Assembly (NCBI GenBank): GCA_016125505.1
Contig: WGLP01000004.1
Location: forward strand, 62,001-126,000
DNA length: 64,000 nt
Source of the DNA: Gammaproteobacteria bacterium
Lineage (GTDB): Bacteria > Pseudomonadota > Gammaproteobacteria > UBA6429 > Thiohalophilaceae
Direction of reading: 5' to 3'
Shown here: positions 1-9,187 of the stretch, one piece after another
How positions within the stretch are numbered: the stretch's first letter is position 1
How the letters are laid out: every line of letters begins with the position of its first letter
The notes under the pieces: model-generated
What the model saw: only the letters and a program-made list of their open reading frames with translations
The model's database searches: none
Told to the model about the DNA's origin: nothing
Position numbers and translations under genes: made by a program

Positions 1-1
1 C

Positions 2-1936
2 GAACTGATCCATCATACTTACCCCGACGGCACCCCCTATCCAAAAGAAAAATGCGCGGTTCGTCTTTCCGTCCTGCAGGGACAAACCTGCCATAACGAT
101 GTCGAAGTGCATTGGCGCGCCGACGGCAGCAGCTTCCCGGTAGAGTACTGGTCACACCCCATGTACAAGGACGGTAACCTGATCGGCGCGGTCGTCACCT
201 TTGTCGACATCAGTGAACGCAAACAAAGCGAACTCGAACTGCTGCGGTTCCGCGCTGCGCTCGACAGTTCTGTCGATGCCATTTATTTGATCGATGTCCA
301 GAAAATGAAATTCGTGGATGCCAATCGCGCCGGTTGGGAATCGGTGGGTTACACCCGCGCAGAATTACTGCAACTCGGGCCACTGGACCTGGCTGCAGAC
401 TATACACGCATGGCCATGACCCATGAAATCGAAACACTACTGAAAACACCGGCGGACAGCGCCGTAATTGAAACCGTTCATCACCGCAAGGACGGCAGCA
501 ATTTCCCGGTGGAAATCTCCTTACAATCTCTTTCGACACACTCCGGTTCACATGACAGTGCGCAACTGCTGGTTGCCCTGGCGCGCGACATTACCGAACA
601 CAAGCAAAACGAGGAGGAACTCAATCGGCTCGCGTATTACGACATGCTGACCGGACTTCCAAATCGTTTATTGTTCAATGATCGCCTGCACCGCGCCGCC
701 CTTGATGCAAAACGGCGCGGTCACTATGTCGCCCTGTTGTTGCTCGATATCGATCGCTTCAAGGTCGTCAACGATACGATGGGCCATGTCGCCGGGGATC
801 AACTATTACGGGAAATGGCATCACGCCTGAAATCGAGCGTGCGCGAAGGAGACACGATTTCACGCCTGGGCGGTGACGAGTTTGCGCTGGTCTTTGCCGA
901 TATCAATGAGGTGCGTGACGTAGCACAACTGGCGCAAAACATATTGACGCGACTGAGCATACCGATGGAAATCGATGGACGTGAAGTCTTTTCCTCTGCC
1001 AGCATCGGGATTACGCTTTATCCATCTGACACCGAAGAGGTGGATACCATGGTCAAATTTGCCGATTCCGCCATGTATTACGCCAAGGAACAGGGCCGGA
1101 ATAACTACCAGTTTTATTCACAGGAAATGACCACCACTGCGCAGGAACGTCTGCGCGTGGAATCCAATTTGCGGCGGGCACTCGAACGCGAAGAGCTGTT
1201 CCTGCATTATCAACCGCAGGTCGAAATTGCGAGCGGGCGGATCCGCGGCGTCGAGGCGCTGTTGCGCTGGCATGACAGCCATGGCCGACACATTCTACCG
1301 GGACAATTTATTCCGCTGGCGGAAGAAACCGGCCTCATCGTACCGATTGGCGAGTGGGTGCTGCACCAGGCCTGCCAGCAGCTCAAACGGTGGCACAATG
1401 CCGGCTATTCAGATATGACCATGTCGGTCAACGTCGCCTCCCGCCAGTTCAAGGACCCGCGTTTTGCGCAGCTGGTCCTGCGTTCGCTTGAATCACTCAA
1501 TATCCCCGCAAACTGCCTGGAACTCGAAATTACCGAAAGCGTCCTGATGGAAAACAGTGAGTTGATCCTGCGTATACTGAATGAACTGAAGCATGCAGGC
1601 GTTAATCTGGCAATCGATGATTTCGGTACCGGCTACTCGTCGCTCAGTTATCTCAAACGTTTCCCCATCGATCGCGTCAAGATTGATCGCTCATTCATAC
1701 GCGATCTCAGCTCTGATTCAGACGATGTCGCCATCGTGAAGGCGATTATCGCCATGTCCAAGACATTGCGCCTGCGTGTCGTTGCGGAAGGGGTGGAAAC
1801 GGAAGAGCAGCTTGCGCTACTGCGCGGTGAGGGGTGTCATGGATTTCAGGGATTCCTGTTTGCCACTCCCATGCCGGAAAACGAATTGAGTGACCTGCTG
1901 CACAGGCATGCGCCCGCCATCAAAAAATCGATATAA
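2..1936 (+). CDS. PAS-GGDEF-EAL cyclic di-GMP signalling protein (5' truncated)
   Basis: The reading frame is open from base 2, so the N-terminus lies outside the window; the GTG at 107 is only the first internal start-like codon. Visible order: end of one PAS/PAC unit (ending DISERKQSE), a second complete PAS domain, then GGDEF and EAL domains. The GGDEF active site is intact (RLGGDEFAL) with an RxxD inhibitory site (REGD) five residues before it. The EAL domain keeps EALLRW, LEITES and DDFGTGYSS, so both cyclase and phosphodiesterase chemistry look possible; tandem proteins of this kind are often net phosphodiesterases. No membrane segment is visible in the part present. It converges with the mutarotase gene 10 bp away. 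Confidence 0.93.
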   Translation, partial: ELIHHTYPDGTPYPKEKCAVRLSVLQGQTCHNDVEVHWRADGSSFPVEYWSHPMYKDGNLIGAVVTFVDISERKQSELELLRFRAALDSSVDAIYLIDVQKMKFVDANRAGWESVGYTRAELLQLGPLDLAADYTRMAMTHEIETLLKTPADSAVIETVHHRKDGSNFPVEISLQSLSTHSGSHDSAQLLVALARDITEHKQNEEELNRLAYYDMLTGLPNRLLFNDRLHRAALDAKRRGHYVALLLLDIDRFKVVNDTMGHVAGDQLLREMASRLKSSVREGDTISRLGGDEFALVFADINEVRDVAQLAQNILTRLSIPMEIDGREVFSSASIGITLYPSDTEEVDTMVKFADSAMYYAKEQGRNNYQFYSQEMTTTAQERLRVESNLRRALEREELFLHYQPQVEIASGRIRGVEALLRWHDSHGRHILPGQFIPLAEETGLIVPIGEWVLHQACQQLKRWHNAGYSDMTMSVNVASRQFKDPRFAQLVLRSLESLNIPANCLELEITESVLMENSELILRILNELKHAGVNLAIDDFGTGYSSLSYLKRFPIDRVKIDRSFIRDLSSDSDDVAIVKAIIAMSKTLRLRVVAEGVETEEQLALLRGEGCHGFQGFLFATPMPENELSDLLHRHAPAIKKSI

Positions 1937-1946
1937 CAACGTTTAC

Positions 1947-2852
1947 TTAATCACGTTCGACACGATAGCTGACCCAGAGCAAATGTTCCTCTCCCGGTGC
2001 AATCGTGACCGTATTCTCGGCCGCATTCCCGCTTTCGACACAGACCATGCGCCGAAAACCCGCTTCCCCGAGATCGCCCATCTTGTCCGCCTTTGCCTGC
2101 CAGGGGTTCCATACTACGGTGGAGTCGCTGCCGCGTTTGCTGATATGGATTTTACGCTGTAGCTCGAGGTCTTCGATAAAAACCTCGGCACGTGTATCAA
2201 GATAGACACGGTCGACTTCACCTGCGATCGTCACCGGACCGTGTTGCAGCTTGCGCTGACCGCCATCGACCTTGTCCAGGTATTCGGTATCTTCAAGACC
2301 GGCAATACTCACCTTGCCGATATCTCCAATCTCGAAATAGGTATGCAGGGCTTCGGTAATGGTGACTGTCGAATCCGTATTGTTTTTTGTCGATAACTCA
2401 ATCTCGAGTGTGTCGCCTACGGTAATGCGACATTCGAGCGGCGTGTCATGCGGCCATTGTTCCCGGGTTGGGGCACTCTCTCGCAGACGAAACACGAGCA
2501 GCGTACGCCCGTCGGCCAGGGCGGCTGTTTCAATAACATCCCATTCCACCGTACGCGCATAACCATGCGCAGGAAAACGGGTGTCGCTCGCATGTGGACC
2601 AAACCACGGCCAACACACAGGGACACCGCCGCGAACGGATTTGCCGGGCATAAACTTCGCGGCCTTGGATAACCAGATGACAGGGTGTTCGTTTAGTGGC
2701 GCCCATTGAATTACCTGTGCGCCTTGCAAACAGATTTGCGCACTGGCGTGCGGATTACGTACCTTTGCCAGAACCAAACCATTGGGTTCTGCTTCAAAGG
2801 TGACTTGTCCAGCGATGGCGTAACGATCGTTCAGTGCTGACAAAGTTGTCAT
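1947..2852 (-). CDS. D-hexose-6-phosphate mutarotase (YeaD-like aldose 1-epimerase family)
   Basis: A 301-aa cytosolic protein of the galactose mutarotase superfamily, YeaD/glucose-6-phosphate 1-epimerase branch, which interconverts anomers of hexose 6-phosphates. Support: family length, PAHGYAR near residue 96, the HTYFEIGDI signature with the probable catalytic His at about 170, and VCVESGNA with the probable catalytic Glu at about 273. The ATG start is preceded by a 690-bp intergenic region shared with the divergent gpmI. Pairing with a glycolytic mutase fits a housekeeping sugar-phosphate role. Exact substrate is inferred from the family. Confidence 0.9.
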   Translation of the reverse strand: MTTLSALNDRYAIAGQVTFEAEPNGLVLAKVRNPHASAQICLQGAQVIQWAPLNEHPVIWLSKAAKFMPGKSVRGGVPVCWPWFGPHASDTRFPAHGYARTVEWDVIETAALADGRTLLVFRLRESAPTREQWPHDTPLECRITVGDTLEIELSTKNNTDSTVTITEALHTYFEIGDIGKVSIAGLEDTEYLDKVDGGQRKLQHGPVTIAGEVDRVYLDTRAEVFIEDLELQRKIHISKRGSDSTVVWNPWQAKADKMGDLGEAGFRRMVCVESGNAAENTVTIAPGEEHLLWVSYRVERD

Positions 2853-3542
2853 GGCTTACAGTTCCGATTCTTATAATGTGTGGGGTTTATAAAAACCGTG
2901 GCAAAGAGTAATGGATTGAATGTGTTGCGTAAATATTTTTTTCATAAAAATGACGCTGTGAGGGAAATATTACTTCTGCATTACAACATATGGTGAATAC
3001 ACCGCCAACATATACGCAGAAGCAAGACCGCGCATGGTGATTTAATAGCCGCCACGACCACGCATGACGATGCCGGTTTGATTTACTACATCAGCTTACT
3101 CAACTATCCGTTTCAAGCCCTCGATTTCGGTTACTTATATTGGTAATGCGGGAACGCGCAAGGTGCTTATCCTGGCGGACTGCCCGGCATGGCATTCATC
3201 GGGAGCACCCCGCCGGGAAATTAAAAGCGACCAATGCCTTTCATGGAACGATCGTGTATTGCGATAACTCCAGTAACAGATCGCCCTGCGCCTACCGACA
3301 GATTCGGTCATGCGCACGTGTACAGTTAATCAAACCAACACGCCCGTATTGCACCGCAATATGACATCCGTTTCCGGCTTGCCCTGAACACGTGCAAACT
3401 AAAAGACCGCTTATGCTGAAGGTCATTGAAGATTTATCGTTAGGACAAGGAGTTAGCCTCTACGTCAACTTGTCATCAAACTGGCATGGGAATTGTTTAA
3501 ATTTGCGCATGACTTGCAACCCGGCATTCAGCGAGAGTAACG
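2853..3542. other. 690-bp divergent intergenic region between yeaD-like gene and gpmI
   Basis: No credible gene is seen. The two longest small ORFs here (60 and 74 codons) overlap on opposite strands, lack good ribosome sites and have unnatural composition. The stretch 2870-2960 is AT-rich and could carry the promoter of the mutarotase gene. At 3482-3497 there is a TGGCATG-N4-TTGTT element with sigma-54 spacing but with GT in place of the critical -12 GC, so it is only a weak candidate for gpmI. The length is unusual for this compact window and may hide an unrecognised RNA or a decayed gene. Confidence 0.5.
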
Positions 3543-5117
3543 ATGGTGCAATCTAGCGTGCCGCGACGTCCGGTTGTGTTGATTATTCTGGATGGCTTCG
3601 GAGTCAATCCGGCCAAGGAAAATAACGCGGTTTACCTCGCCAACACCCCGCGTTTCGATCAGTATTTTTCCCATTATTCGCACACCACGTTACAGGCCTC
3701 CGGACACGCGGTCGGCGTGCCTGATGGACAGATGGGAAATTCTGAAATCGGCCACATGACCCTGGGTAGCGGCAATATCATCAAACAGGACATCATGCGT
3801 ATCGACGCCGCGATTGCCAGCGGTGAATTTTTTGAAAACCCGGCGTTTATCGACAGTCTGCTCAAGGCCAAGCTGACCGGTCGCCCGTTACATCTGCTCG
3901 GCCTGGTTTCCGACGGCGGCGTTCACAGCGCACTCAACCACCTGCAGGCACTGATCAAACTCTGCAAGCTTTATGCGGTAAAACCCCTGCTGCACATGAT
4001 CACCGATGGTCGCGACACTGCCCCCAAGTCCGCGCTGACCTTTCTGCATCAGGTTGAACCTGTGCTGCATGAGAGTGGTGGCGCCATTGCCACGGTCATG
4101 GGCCGCTACTATGCCATGGATCGTGACAACCGCTGGGATCGTATCGAACTTGCCTGGCGTGCCATCGTCCATGGCAAGGGGCAACACATGTATTCCGCCG
4201 AGACCGCCCTGCGCAGTGCCTACGCCGCCGGCGATACCGATGAATTTATCCGGCCGGTAATTCTACCCACGTGGCAGCCACCGCAATCCGGCGATCCCTT
4301 GATCAGTTTCAATTTCCGCAAGGATCGGCCGCGTCAGATCGTCAAGGCCCTGGGCAGCCAGGAGTTCGCCAGCTTCGATCGCGGCGAGACCCCGGTGTTC
4401 AAGATCACCACCATGATGCCGTATGACAATTCCACGGAGATGCCGTCCGCTTATCAATCTGAACAACCGCCGATTACGCTGGGCGCCATACTCAGCGATC
4501 TCGGCCTGCGCCAGTTTCATTGCGCGGAAACCGAAAAGTATCCGCATGTCACCTACTTTTTCAACGGCGGGCGTTTTGATCCCTACCTTGGCGAAACACA
4601 AAAGCTGATCCCGTCGCCGAAGGTCGCCACTTACGATCAAAAACCCTCCATGAGTGCCGACAAGGTTGCTGACGCGGTCATTCACGCCATCGCAGAGAAT
4701 GTTTACGGTTTTATCCTGGTGAATTTCGCCAATGGCGACATGGTCGGGCACACCGCCAAACCCGATGCCGTGATCGAAGCCGTCGAAACCCTCGACCGCG
4801 AGGCTGGCCGGGTTCTGGATGCCGCGGTGGCGCATGATTACTCGGTCATCCTCACGGCCGATCACGGTAATTGTGAAGAACTTATCGACCCGGTAACCGG
4901 CGCACCCCATACCCAGCACACACTCTATCCCGTGCCGTGTCTGATCGTGGACGAAGATGCCTGGCAATTGTCCTGCAGCGGTGGTCTTGCGAATGTGGCG
5001 CCGACGGTATTGCAGTTGATGGGGATTGAACAACCGGAAACGATGGCGGCCGGCTCCCTCCTGCTAAAACCCCTGGACAGGCCTGCGCTGCCGACGAAAC
5101 TGCGCGGCGCGGCCTAA
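3543..5117 (+). CDS. gpmI: 2,3-bisphosphoglycerate-independent phosphoglycerate mutase
   Basis: Interconverts 3-phosphoglycerate and 2-phosphoglycerate in glycolysis/gluconeogenesis using two Mn ions and a phosphoserine intermediate. The 524-aa length is normal. Metal ligand Asp17 lies in ILDGFGVNP, and the catalytic Ser67 lies in DGQMGNSEIGHMTLG. Further signatures are ITDGRDTAP, NFRKDRPRQ, NGDMVGHT and TADHGNCEE. ATG start follows GAGAGTAACG. It is convergent with the isoaspartyl peptidase gene, leaving only 9 bp between the stops. Confidence 0.97.
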   Translation: MVQSSVPRRPVVLIILDGFGVNPAKENNAVYLANTPRFDQYFSHYSHTTLQASGHAVGVPDGQMGNSEIGHMTLGSGNIIKQDIMRIDAAIASGEFFENPAFIDSLLKAKLTGRPLHLLGLVSDGGVHSALNHLQALIKLCKLYAVKPLLHMITDGRDTAPKSALTFLHQVEPVLHESGGAIATVMGRYYAMDRDNRWDRIELAWRAIVHGKGQHMYSAETALRSAYAAGDTDEFIRPVILPTWQPPQSGDPLISFNFRKDRPRQIVKALGSQEFASFDRGETPVFKITTMMPYDNSTEMPSAYQSEQPPITLGAILSDLGLRQFHCAETEKYPHVTYFFNGGRFDPYLGETQKLIPSPKVATYDQKPSMSADKVADAVIHAIAENVYGFILVNFANGDMVGHTAKPDAVIEAVETLDREAGRVLDAAVAHDYSVILTADHGNCEELIDPVTGAPHTQHTLYPVPCLIVDEDAWQLSCSGGLANVAPTVLQLMGIEQPETMAAGSLLLKPLDRPALPTKLRGAA

Positions 5118-5126
5118 AGCAATATT

Positions 5127-6047
5127 TCAGAAACGACAGTGGGTGTCGCCGCTGCGCTCGATCCAGCCGTGGATCATCTTTTTCGTGGTAAATCCGCTGG
5201 CGCAGTTGCCATGACTATCGATAACGATCACGCCACCGCGTCCGTTCACCTTTTTCACCAGATACTCCATGCCGTAGGCCACGGCCTTGTCGGCGTCCTC
5301 ATGGGTGAATTCAATATAATCCGCAATGGTCTTGGCCAACACCGTACGCATGAAATCTTCGCCATAGCCCGTGGAAGACACCGCGCAACTGACATCATCG
5401 GCAAACACACCGGCGCCGATAATGGGTGAATCGCCTACCCGTCCGACATGCTTGTTAACGATCCCGCCGGTCGAGGTCGCCGCGGCGAGGTGGCCTGCCT
5501 TGTCACGCGCCACCGCCCCCACGGTTCCGTATTTTTGTTCATCCGGCGAATCGTGATCGAGGGCGAGCTGTTGCCCCTTGCGCGCGCGCTGGAACTGTTC
5601 GATGCGTTCGGGGACATGGAAATATTTGTCTACCGCATACGGCATCCCGTGCTGGCGGGCAAACTCCATGGCGCCCTGTCCGATCAGCATGACATGCTCA
5701 CTCTCCGCCATAATCAGGCGTGCCAGGTGGACTGGATTGGTGATATTGCTGACGGCTGCCACGGCACCGGCGCGCAGGTCCGCGCCATTCATAATGGCGG
5801 CATCCATCTCCACCCTGCCGTGCTCGTTGAGCACCGAACCGCACCCGGCATTAAAGACGGGATCGTCTTCCAGCAGGCCAACGCTGACTTCCACCGCTTC
5901 CAGTGCACTGCCACCCGCGGAGAGAATCGTGCGACCGTGTTCCAGTACGGTGCGAATGCCTTCGAGGTATCGCACGGCAACTTTCGCATCCTTGATATTG
6001 TCCAGACTGCCTGCGCCGCCGTGGATCATTAATGAATAATCATTCAT
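5127..6047 (-). CDS. Isoaspartyl peptidase / type III L-asparaginase (Ntn hydrolase)
   Basis: A 306-aa plant-type asparaginase/isoaspartyl dipeptidase precursor (IaaA family). It starts MIHGGAG, as this family does, and contains KYGTVGAVARD, where autocleavage before the Thr at about 175 frees the N-terminal nucleophile; ATSTGG after it forms part of the substrate pocket. The products would be an alpha and a beta chain acting on beta-aspartyl dipeptides and asparagine in the cytosol. No signal peptide is seen. The next upstream gene on the same strand (ATP-grasp) ends 59 bp away, so co-transcription is possible. Confidence 0.93.
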   Translation of the reverse strand: MNDYSLMIHGGAGSLDNIKDAKVAVRYLEGIRTVLEHGRTILSAGGSALEAVEVSVGLLEDDPVFNAGCGSVLNEHGRVEMDAAIMNGADLRAGAVAAVSNITNPVHLARLIMAESEHVMLIGQGAMEFARQHGMPYAVDKYFHVPERIEQFQRARKGQQLALDHDSPDEQKYGTVGAVARDKAGHLAAATSTGGIVNKHVGRVGDSPIIGAGVFADDVSCAVSSTGYGEDFMRTVLAKTIADYIEFTHEDADKAVAYGMEYLVKKVNGRGGVIVIDSHGNCASGFTTKKMIHGWIERSGDTHCRF

Positions 6048-6106
6048 CGTCCCTTACCTCGCTCGCTGTCAGGCGTTGCCATACTGCACATCTGCATAGT
6101 GACCAA

Positions 6107-7225
6107 TTATAGACGTCGTTCAAGTTCTTCACGCAATGCCTGTTGCTGTACCGGTGTACCGGCGATGAGTAACATCAGTTGCCCCGCCAGGATCGTACCC
6201 CAATTGACCATAACAATCCCGCGTTGATCTGCGGGGTTATATTCCAGGTCCTGCAAAGGCAAATCCGCGATGTGACGAAACTGCGTGGAGAAGTTGCGCG
6301 CCTGCCAGCGCTGAATCGCCAGTTTTTTGGCAATCAAGGTCGGATACGAGGCGCCATTGAAACGGGGATTGCATTCGATAGGCAGGTAGTCGGTGCCACA
6401 GCAATCCTTCACCACTGCCACATCAAAGGCAAAGATACCGCGCATACCGTGACTGAACAGCCACTTTGCCATGGGTTCAACGCTATACCAGGCATTATGC
6501 GGCGTCGGATAGCGATTTCCCTGATGCGTAAAACCGTCCAGGATCTGTTCGGTTGCCGCCAGGCGTTCCAGGTGTGAACCCGTCACCTGGTACTGCAGAT
6601 TCAGGAAGGTTGATGCCTTCACCTCCTGCTGGATCTGCAGCGGGGTTGTCTTGCCGAAATACGCCAGGTATTGCCATAAGTCCTGTTCGTTTTCACAGCG
6701 ATAGATACCGACACCGGCAACCGAGACCGCCGCCTTGAGATAACACGGATAGCTAATCTGTGCCAGCACCTGGGCATCGATCTCCGTCGCCTTGTTAAAG
6801 CAAAGCGTCTCCGGCACGCGCATCTCGAGCTGCCGTGCCAGCGACATAAAGTGATTTTTCGAGTTGATGTAATCCACCACCCGATACCAGTTTTCGTTAC
6901 GCACCGCCGCATGCTGCGCCAGCCCGAAATAAAAATACGAGGCATCATAATGTGCATAGTGTTCAAATTCCGCGACGTCCAGATTCCAGATAATCTGATC
7001 GGAATAGCTCAGTCCAATACGATCGTAATGCGCGCAGATCGCGGGAAATTCATCGATCAGGTCGGCATGGATCTGAATGACGTCATACGGTGTGGTAATG
7101 CCCAGGGCGCGGCCCGAATACAGATAGCTGCCGGTGACACCGTCCGTGGTGCAGTGCATGATGTCGTGGTTCACGAATTGCGGGTGAACCGGGTAAAAAT
7201 CCTCGATGGGCTGTGTTACCGCCAT
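6107..7225 (-). CDS. ATP-grasp domain protein, substrate unknown
   Basis: A 372-aa protein with an ATP-grasp fold at about residues 120-330. The nucleotide-binding lysine region is YPCYLKAAVSVAGVGIY, and the metal-binding Glu/Asn pair sits in IECNPRFNG. Enzymes of this superfamily join a carboxylate to an amine or thiol through an acyl-phosphate. The N-terminal 110 residues (rich in H, Y, D) probably bind the substrate and match no family I recognise. There is no partner biosynthetic cluster; the only co-directional neighbour is the isoaspartyl peptidase, which could suggest amide or peptide chemistry, but that is guesswork. Confidence 0.75.
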   Translation of the reverse strand: MAVTQPIEDFYPVHPQFVNHDIMHCTTDGVTGSYLYSGRALGITTPYDVIQIHADLIDEFPAICAHYDRIGLSYSDQIIWNLDVAEFEHYAHYDASYFYFGLAQHAAVRNENWYRVVDYINSKNHFMSLARQLEMRVPETLCFNKATEIDAQVLAQISYPCYLKAAVSVAGVGIYRCENEQDLWQYLAYFGKTTPLQIQQEVKASTFLNLQYQVTGSHLERLAATEQILDGFTHQGNRYPTPHNAWYSVEPMAKWLFSHGMRGIFAFDVAVVKDCCGTDYLPIECNPRFNGASYPTLIAKKLAIQRWQARNFSTQFRHIADLPLQDLEYNPADQRGIVMVNWGTILAGQLMLLIAGTPVQQQALREELERRL

Positions 7226-7592
7226 TCTGCTTCTCCATACATAGCCATACTGGTCTGTGCTAAGGCAAATACAGTGCCAAACTAACTGTTTGATCTCCTT
7301 GAATGGGAACCCGGTAAATGCCCATAAAAGGCGAGCCGCCGATAATTAAGGGAACAACTCAGTGCATTCCAGCAATCGGATAGTGGCTTTCACCAGAACG
7401 GTGCACGTTACGTTTTCATTCACCACCTTGGCGCACACCCTGTATCGACGCTTTGGCTTGCCCGTCGACAAGTGCCTGAAATATGGCAAATCCCCGTCTG
7501 GCACACTTTCTGCTCTGTTATAGATGGCCGCAGGTGCAGTTTGGCGTAGGAAAATCCTGTGTACATGCTCCCCAAACCCTGTGAGGTGTTAC
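7226..7592. other. Divergent intergenic region carrying a sigma-54 promoter match
   Basis: A 367-bp region between the ATP-grasp gene and the 76-aa ORF. I see no gene in it. Its one clear signal is the -24/-12 element described separately at 7499-7514. The region upstream (about 7330-7480) is where enhancer sites for a sigma-54 activator would lie, but I cannot identify one. Confidence 0.4.
7499..7514 (+). promoter_or_regulatory. Putative sigma-54 (-24/-12) promoter
   Basis: TGGCACACTTTCTGCT matches the RpoN consensus TGGCACG-N4-TTGCW at the invariant GG and GC dinucleotides with the required 10-nt gap. The only departures are A for G after TGGCAC and C for the first T of TTGC. Transcription would start near 7525, about 68 nt before the 76-aa ORF. 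Confidence 0.55.
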
Positions 7593-7823
7593 ATGATTAG
7601 CTACATAGTAAGGATGATTGACGAGTTCAAACGCGAACACGGTTATCCGCCCAATCTGCTTTATCTGAACGAATTCCACCTCAACCACCTGAAGTCTGCC
7701 CTGTCCGACGAGCTCAGCCTGCCGCAGATGTGTGAATTGTTTCAGCTGGAGCTGATTGTCGATCGGGAAGTGATGCACCCGCATGTCGCCTGGACACACT
7801 CAGCCGACAAACTCGCAATCTGA
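7593..7823 (+). CDS. Conserved-looking small protein (76 aa), function unknown
   Basis: ATG at 7593 is preceded by GAGGTG at good spacing. The protein begins MISYIVRMIDEFKREHG and has mixed alpha-helical composition with PQMCELF in the middle; no membrane segment, signal peptide or metal motif is evident. An upstream in-frame start at 7524 exists but would lie at the predicted transcription start of the sigma-54 promoter and has no ribosome site. It ends 68 bp before the VOC-family gene and probably shares its transcript. I do not recognise the family. Confidence 0.6.
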   Translation: MISYIVRMIDEFKREHGYPPNLLYLNEFHLNHLKSALSDELSLPQMCELFQLELIVDREVMHPHVAWTHSADKLAI

Positions 7824-7891
7824 CCAGGAAACGTGGGTAATTTTTCACGCGTAAAGATTTTTAGGCATTGGAGGTTTTAAGCAGTCGTACC

Positions 7892-9130
7892 ATGATGCAA
7901 TCGCTGAATTTCGCCCGTTACGGCGACAAGGAAAACAGCCCCTTCTTCGAGGAATATCTGGTGCGCCTGCTGGAAGAACGGGATCGCGTCGGCCTCTCCG
8001 ACATGATTTACCAGATCGACGCCATTATGCTGACCGTCGATCCGGGACACTCCATCTCCTACATCGCCGAACTGTGTCTGATGACACCGTATCATTACCT
8101 GGTTACCCTCGAGAGCGAGTCGCACTGGACCCATATCCTGCGCATCACGCTGGATCACCCCGACCTGATCGTGCGCGAAGTCAAGGACCCGAGGATCCAG
8201 GGTATCTTTCGCAGCCTCAACGAGGTCTACCCCATCGGCTCACGTAAACCCAACAGCCGCTACATGGGGGAGATACTGCGCGTAAGCGATTTGCACAGCG
8301 TGGTGGAACTGCAGAAGGAACGCGAGTTTCGCTTTTTCACCCAGGATCAAATCCGCAAACTGGAACTACCGGGCAACGTTGCGATCAGCAAGCCTTCACC
8401 CTATACGCACAACATCGTAGGCTACATGGAACGGCCGCCGGAACAATTGCGTGTGTACGCCCTGGGACTCAGCAATATCCGCAGCGATGTCCAGGACGTC
8501 TATCTTGCCGCGAAAGAGCTGCAGAAGAAGCGCGAAATAGATGATCTGCTGTTACCCATCGACCATCTTGCCACCCGTATCTACAGCCAGAACCGGGAAG
8601 TCGCGATTCTCGAATGGCTGTCGCTTTCCAGTTATTACTATTGGGGCTCATACGATATCAAGAACCAGAACTCGTCCACCAATGTGACCAAGAGTACACA
8701 CTTCAGCGACGAGATCCGCAGCCCGGCCAAGGTCTTCACGGCCAATAACACGCCGTATTTCGTCAATCACCTGGAAAAGCTGCCGTCACCGACCGAGACC
8801 TTTGTGCGTAATTACGGTCCCCGCCTGCATCACGTGGCACTGGCGGTGGCCGACGGCGAACGTCATGGGATAGAGAATATCGAATACGTGGTGGAACAGA
8901 TTAAACAGGAAGGTCAGGACTTTCTGCTGGATGTCATCGGCTCCAAGGCGGAGGGTTTGAAGCAGATCTTTTCCAATGCCTCCGAGCATTCTTCACTGAT
9001 TATCGAATACGTCCAGCGCTTTGGTGAATTCAAGGGATTTTTCACCAAACAAAACGTCGCGGAGTTGACCCACGCCGCCGGCGTCGCGGACGAACTGCTG
9101 GAATTACAAGCCGAGTCCGGCGGCAGTTAG
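7892..9130 (+). CDS. VOC-fold protein resembling 4-hydroxyphenylpyruvate dioxygenase-type enzymes
   Basis: About 412 aa. The N-terminal half (to about residue 210) matches nothing I recognise. The C-terminal half has the spacing of a type I extradiol/HPPD-like iron enzyme: IDHLATRI (first possible His ligand), HHVALAV (second His) and IIEYVQRFGE (possible Glu ligand, aligning with the FEIIQR region of HPPD). This supports a 2-His-1-carboxylate non-heme iron site. The chosen ATG lies 16 nt after GGAGG; a TTG at 7868 would overlap that sequence, so the start is uncertain. The gene probably shares a sigma-54 transcript with the small ORF upstream. The substrate is unknown. Confidence 0.65.
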   Translation: MMQSLNFARYGDKENSPFFEEYLVRLLEERDRVGLSDMIYQIDAIMLTVDPGHSISYIAELCLMTPYHYLVTLESESHWTHILRITLDHPDLIVREVKDPRIQGIFRSLNEVYPIGSRKPNSRYMGEILRVSDLHSVVELQKEREFRFFTQDQIRKLELPGNVAISKPSPYTHNIVGYMERPPEQLRVYALGLSNIRSDVQDVYLAAKELQKKREIDDLLLPIDHLATRIYSQNREVAILEWLSLSSYYYWGSYDIKNQNSSTNVTKSTHFSDEIRSPAKVFTANNTPYFVNHLEKLPSPTETFVRNYGPRLHHVALAVADGERHGIENIEYVVEQIKQEGQDFLLDVIGSKAEGLKQIFSNASEHSSLIIEYVQRFGEFKGFFTKQNVAELTHAAGVADELLELQAESGGS

Positions 9131-9149
9131 CGGATTTCTCAGGACCACG

Positions 9150-9179
9150 CTCAAAATGTCGCGGGGCAGTAATTTTGAG
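9150..9179. terminator. Possible convergent hairpin
   Basis: CTCAAAAT (9150-9157) and ATTTTGAG (9172-9179) form perfect 8-bp arms with a 14-nt loop between the convergent VOC and macro-domain genes. There is no strong U tract; it could act weakly on both strands. Confidence 0.3.
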
Positions 9180-9187
9180 AGAGGGTT

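Noticed and set aside
3135-3364. Small ORFs in the yeaD-gpmI intergenic region
   Set aside because: They overlap each other on opposite strands, start without ribosome sites and have implausible amino acid composition.
3482-3497. Sigma-54-like motif before gpmI
   Set aside because: Spacing fits but the -12 GC is GT and glycolytic genes seldom use RpoN, so it is not listed as a promoter.
4263-5033. 256-codon frame opposite gpmI
   Set aside because: Antisense of a canonical gene; composition typical of a shadow frame.
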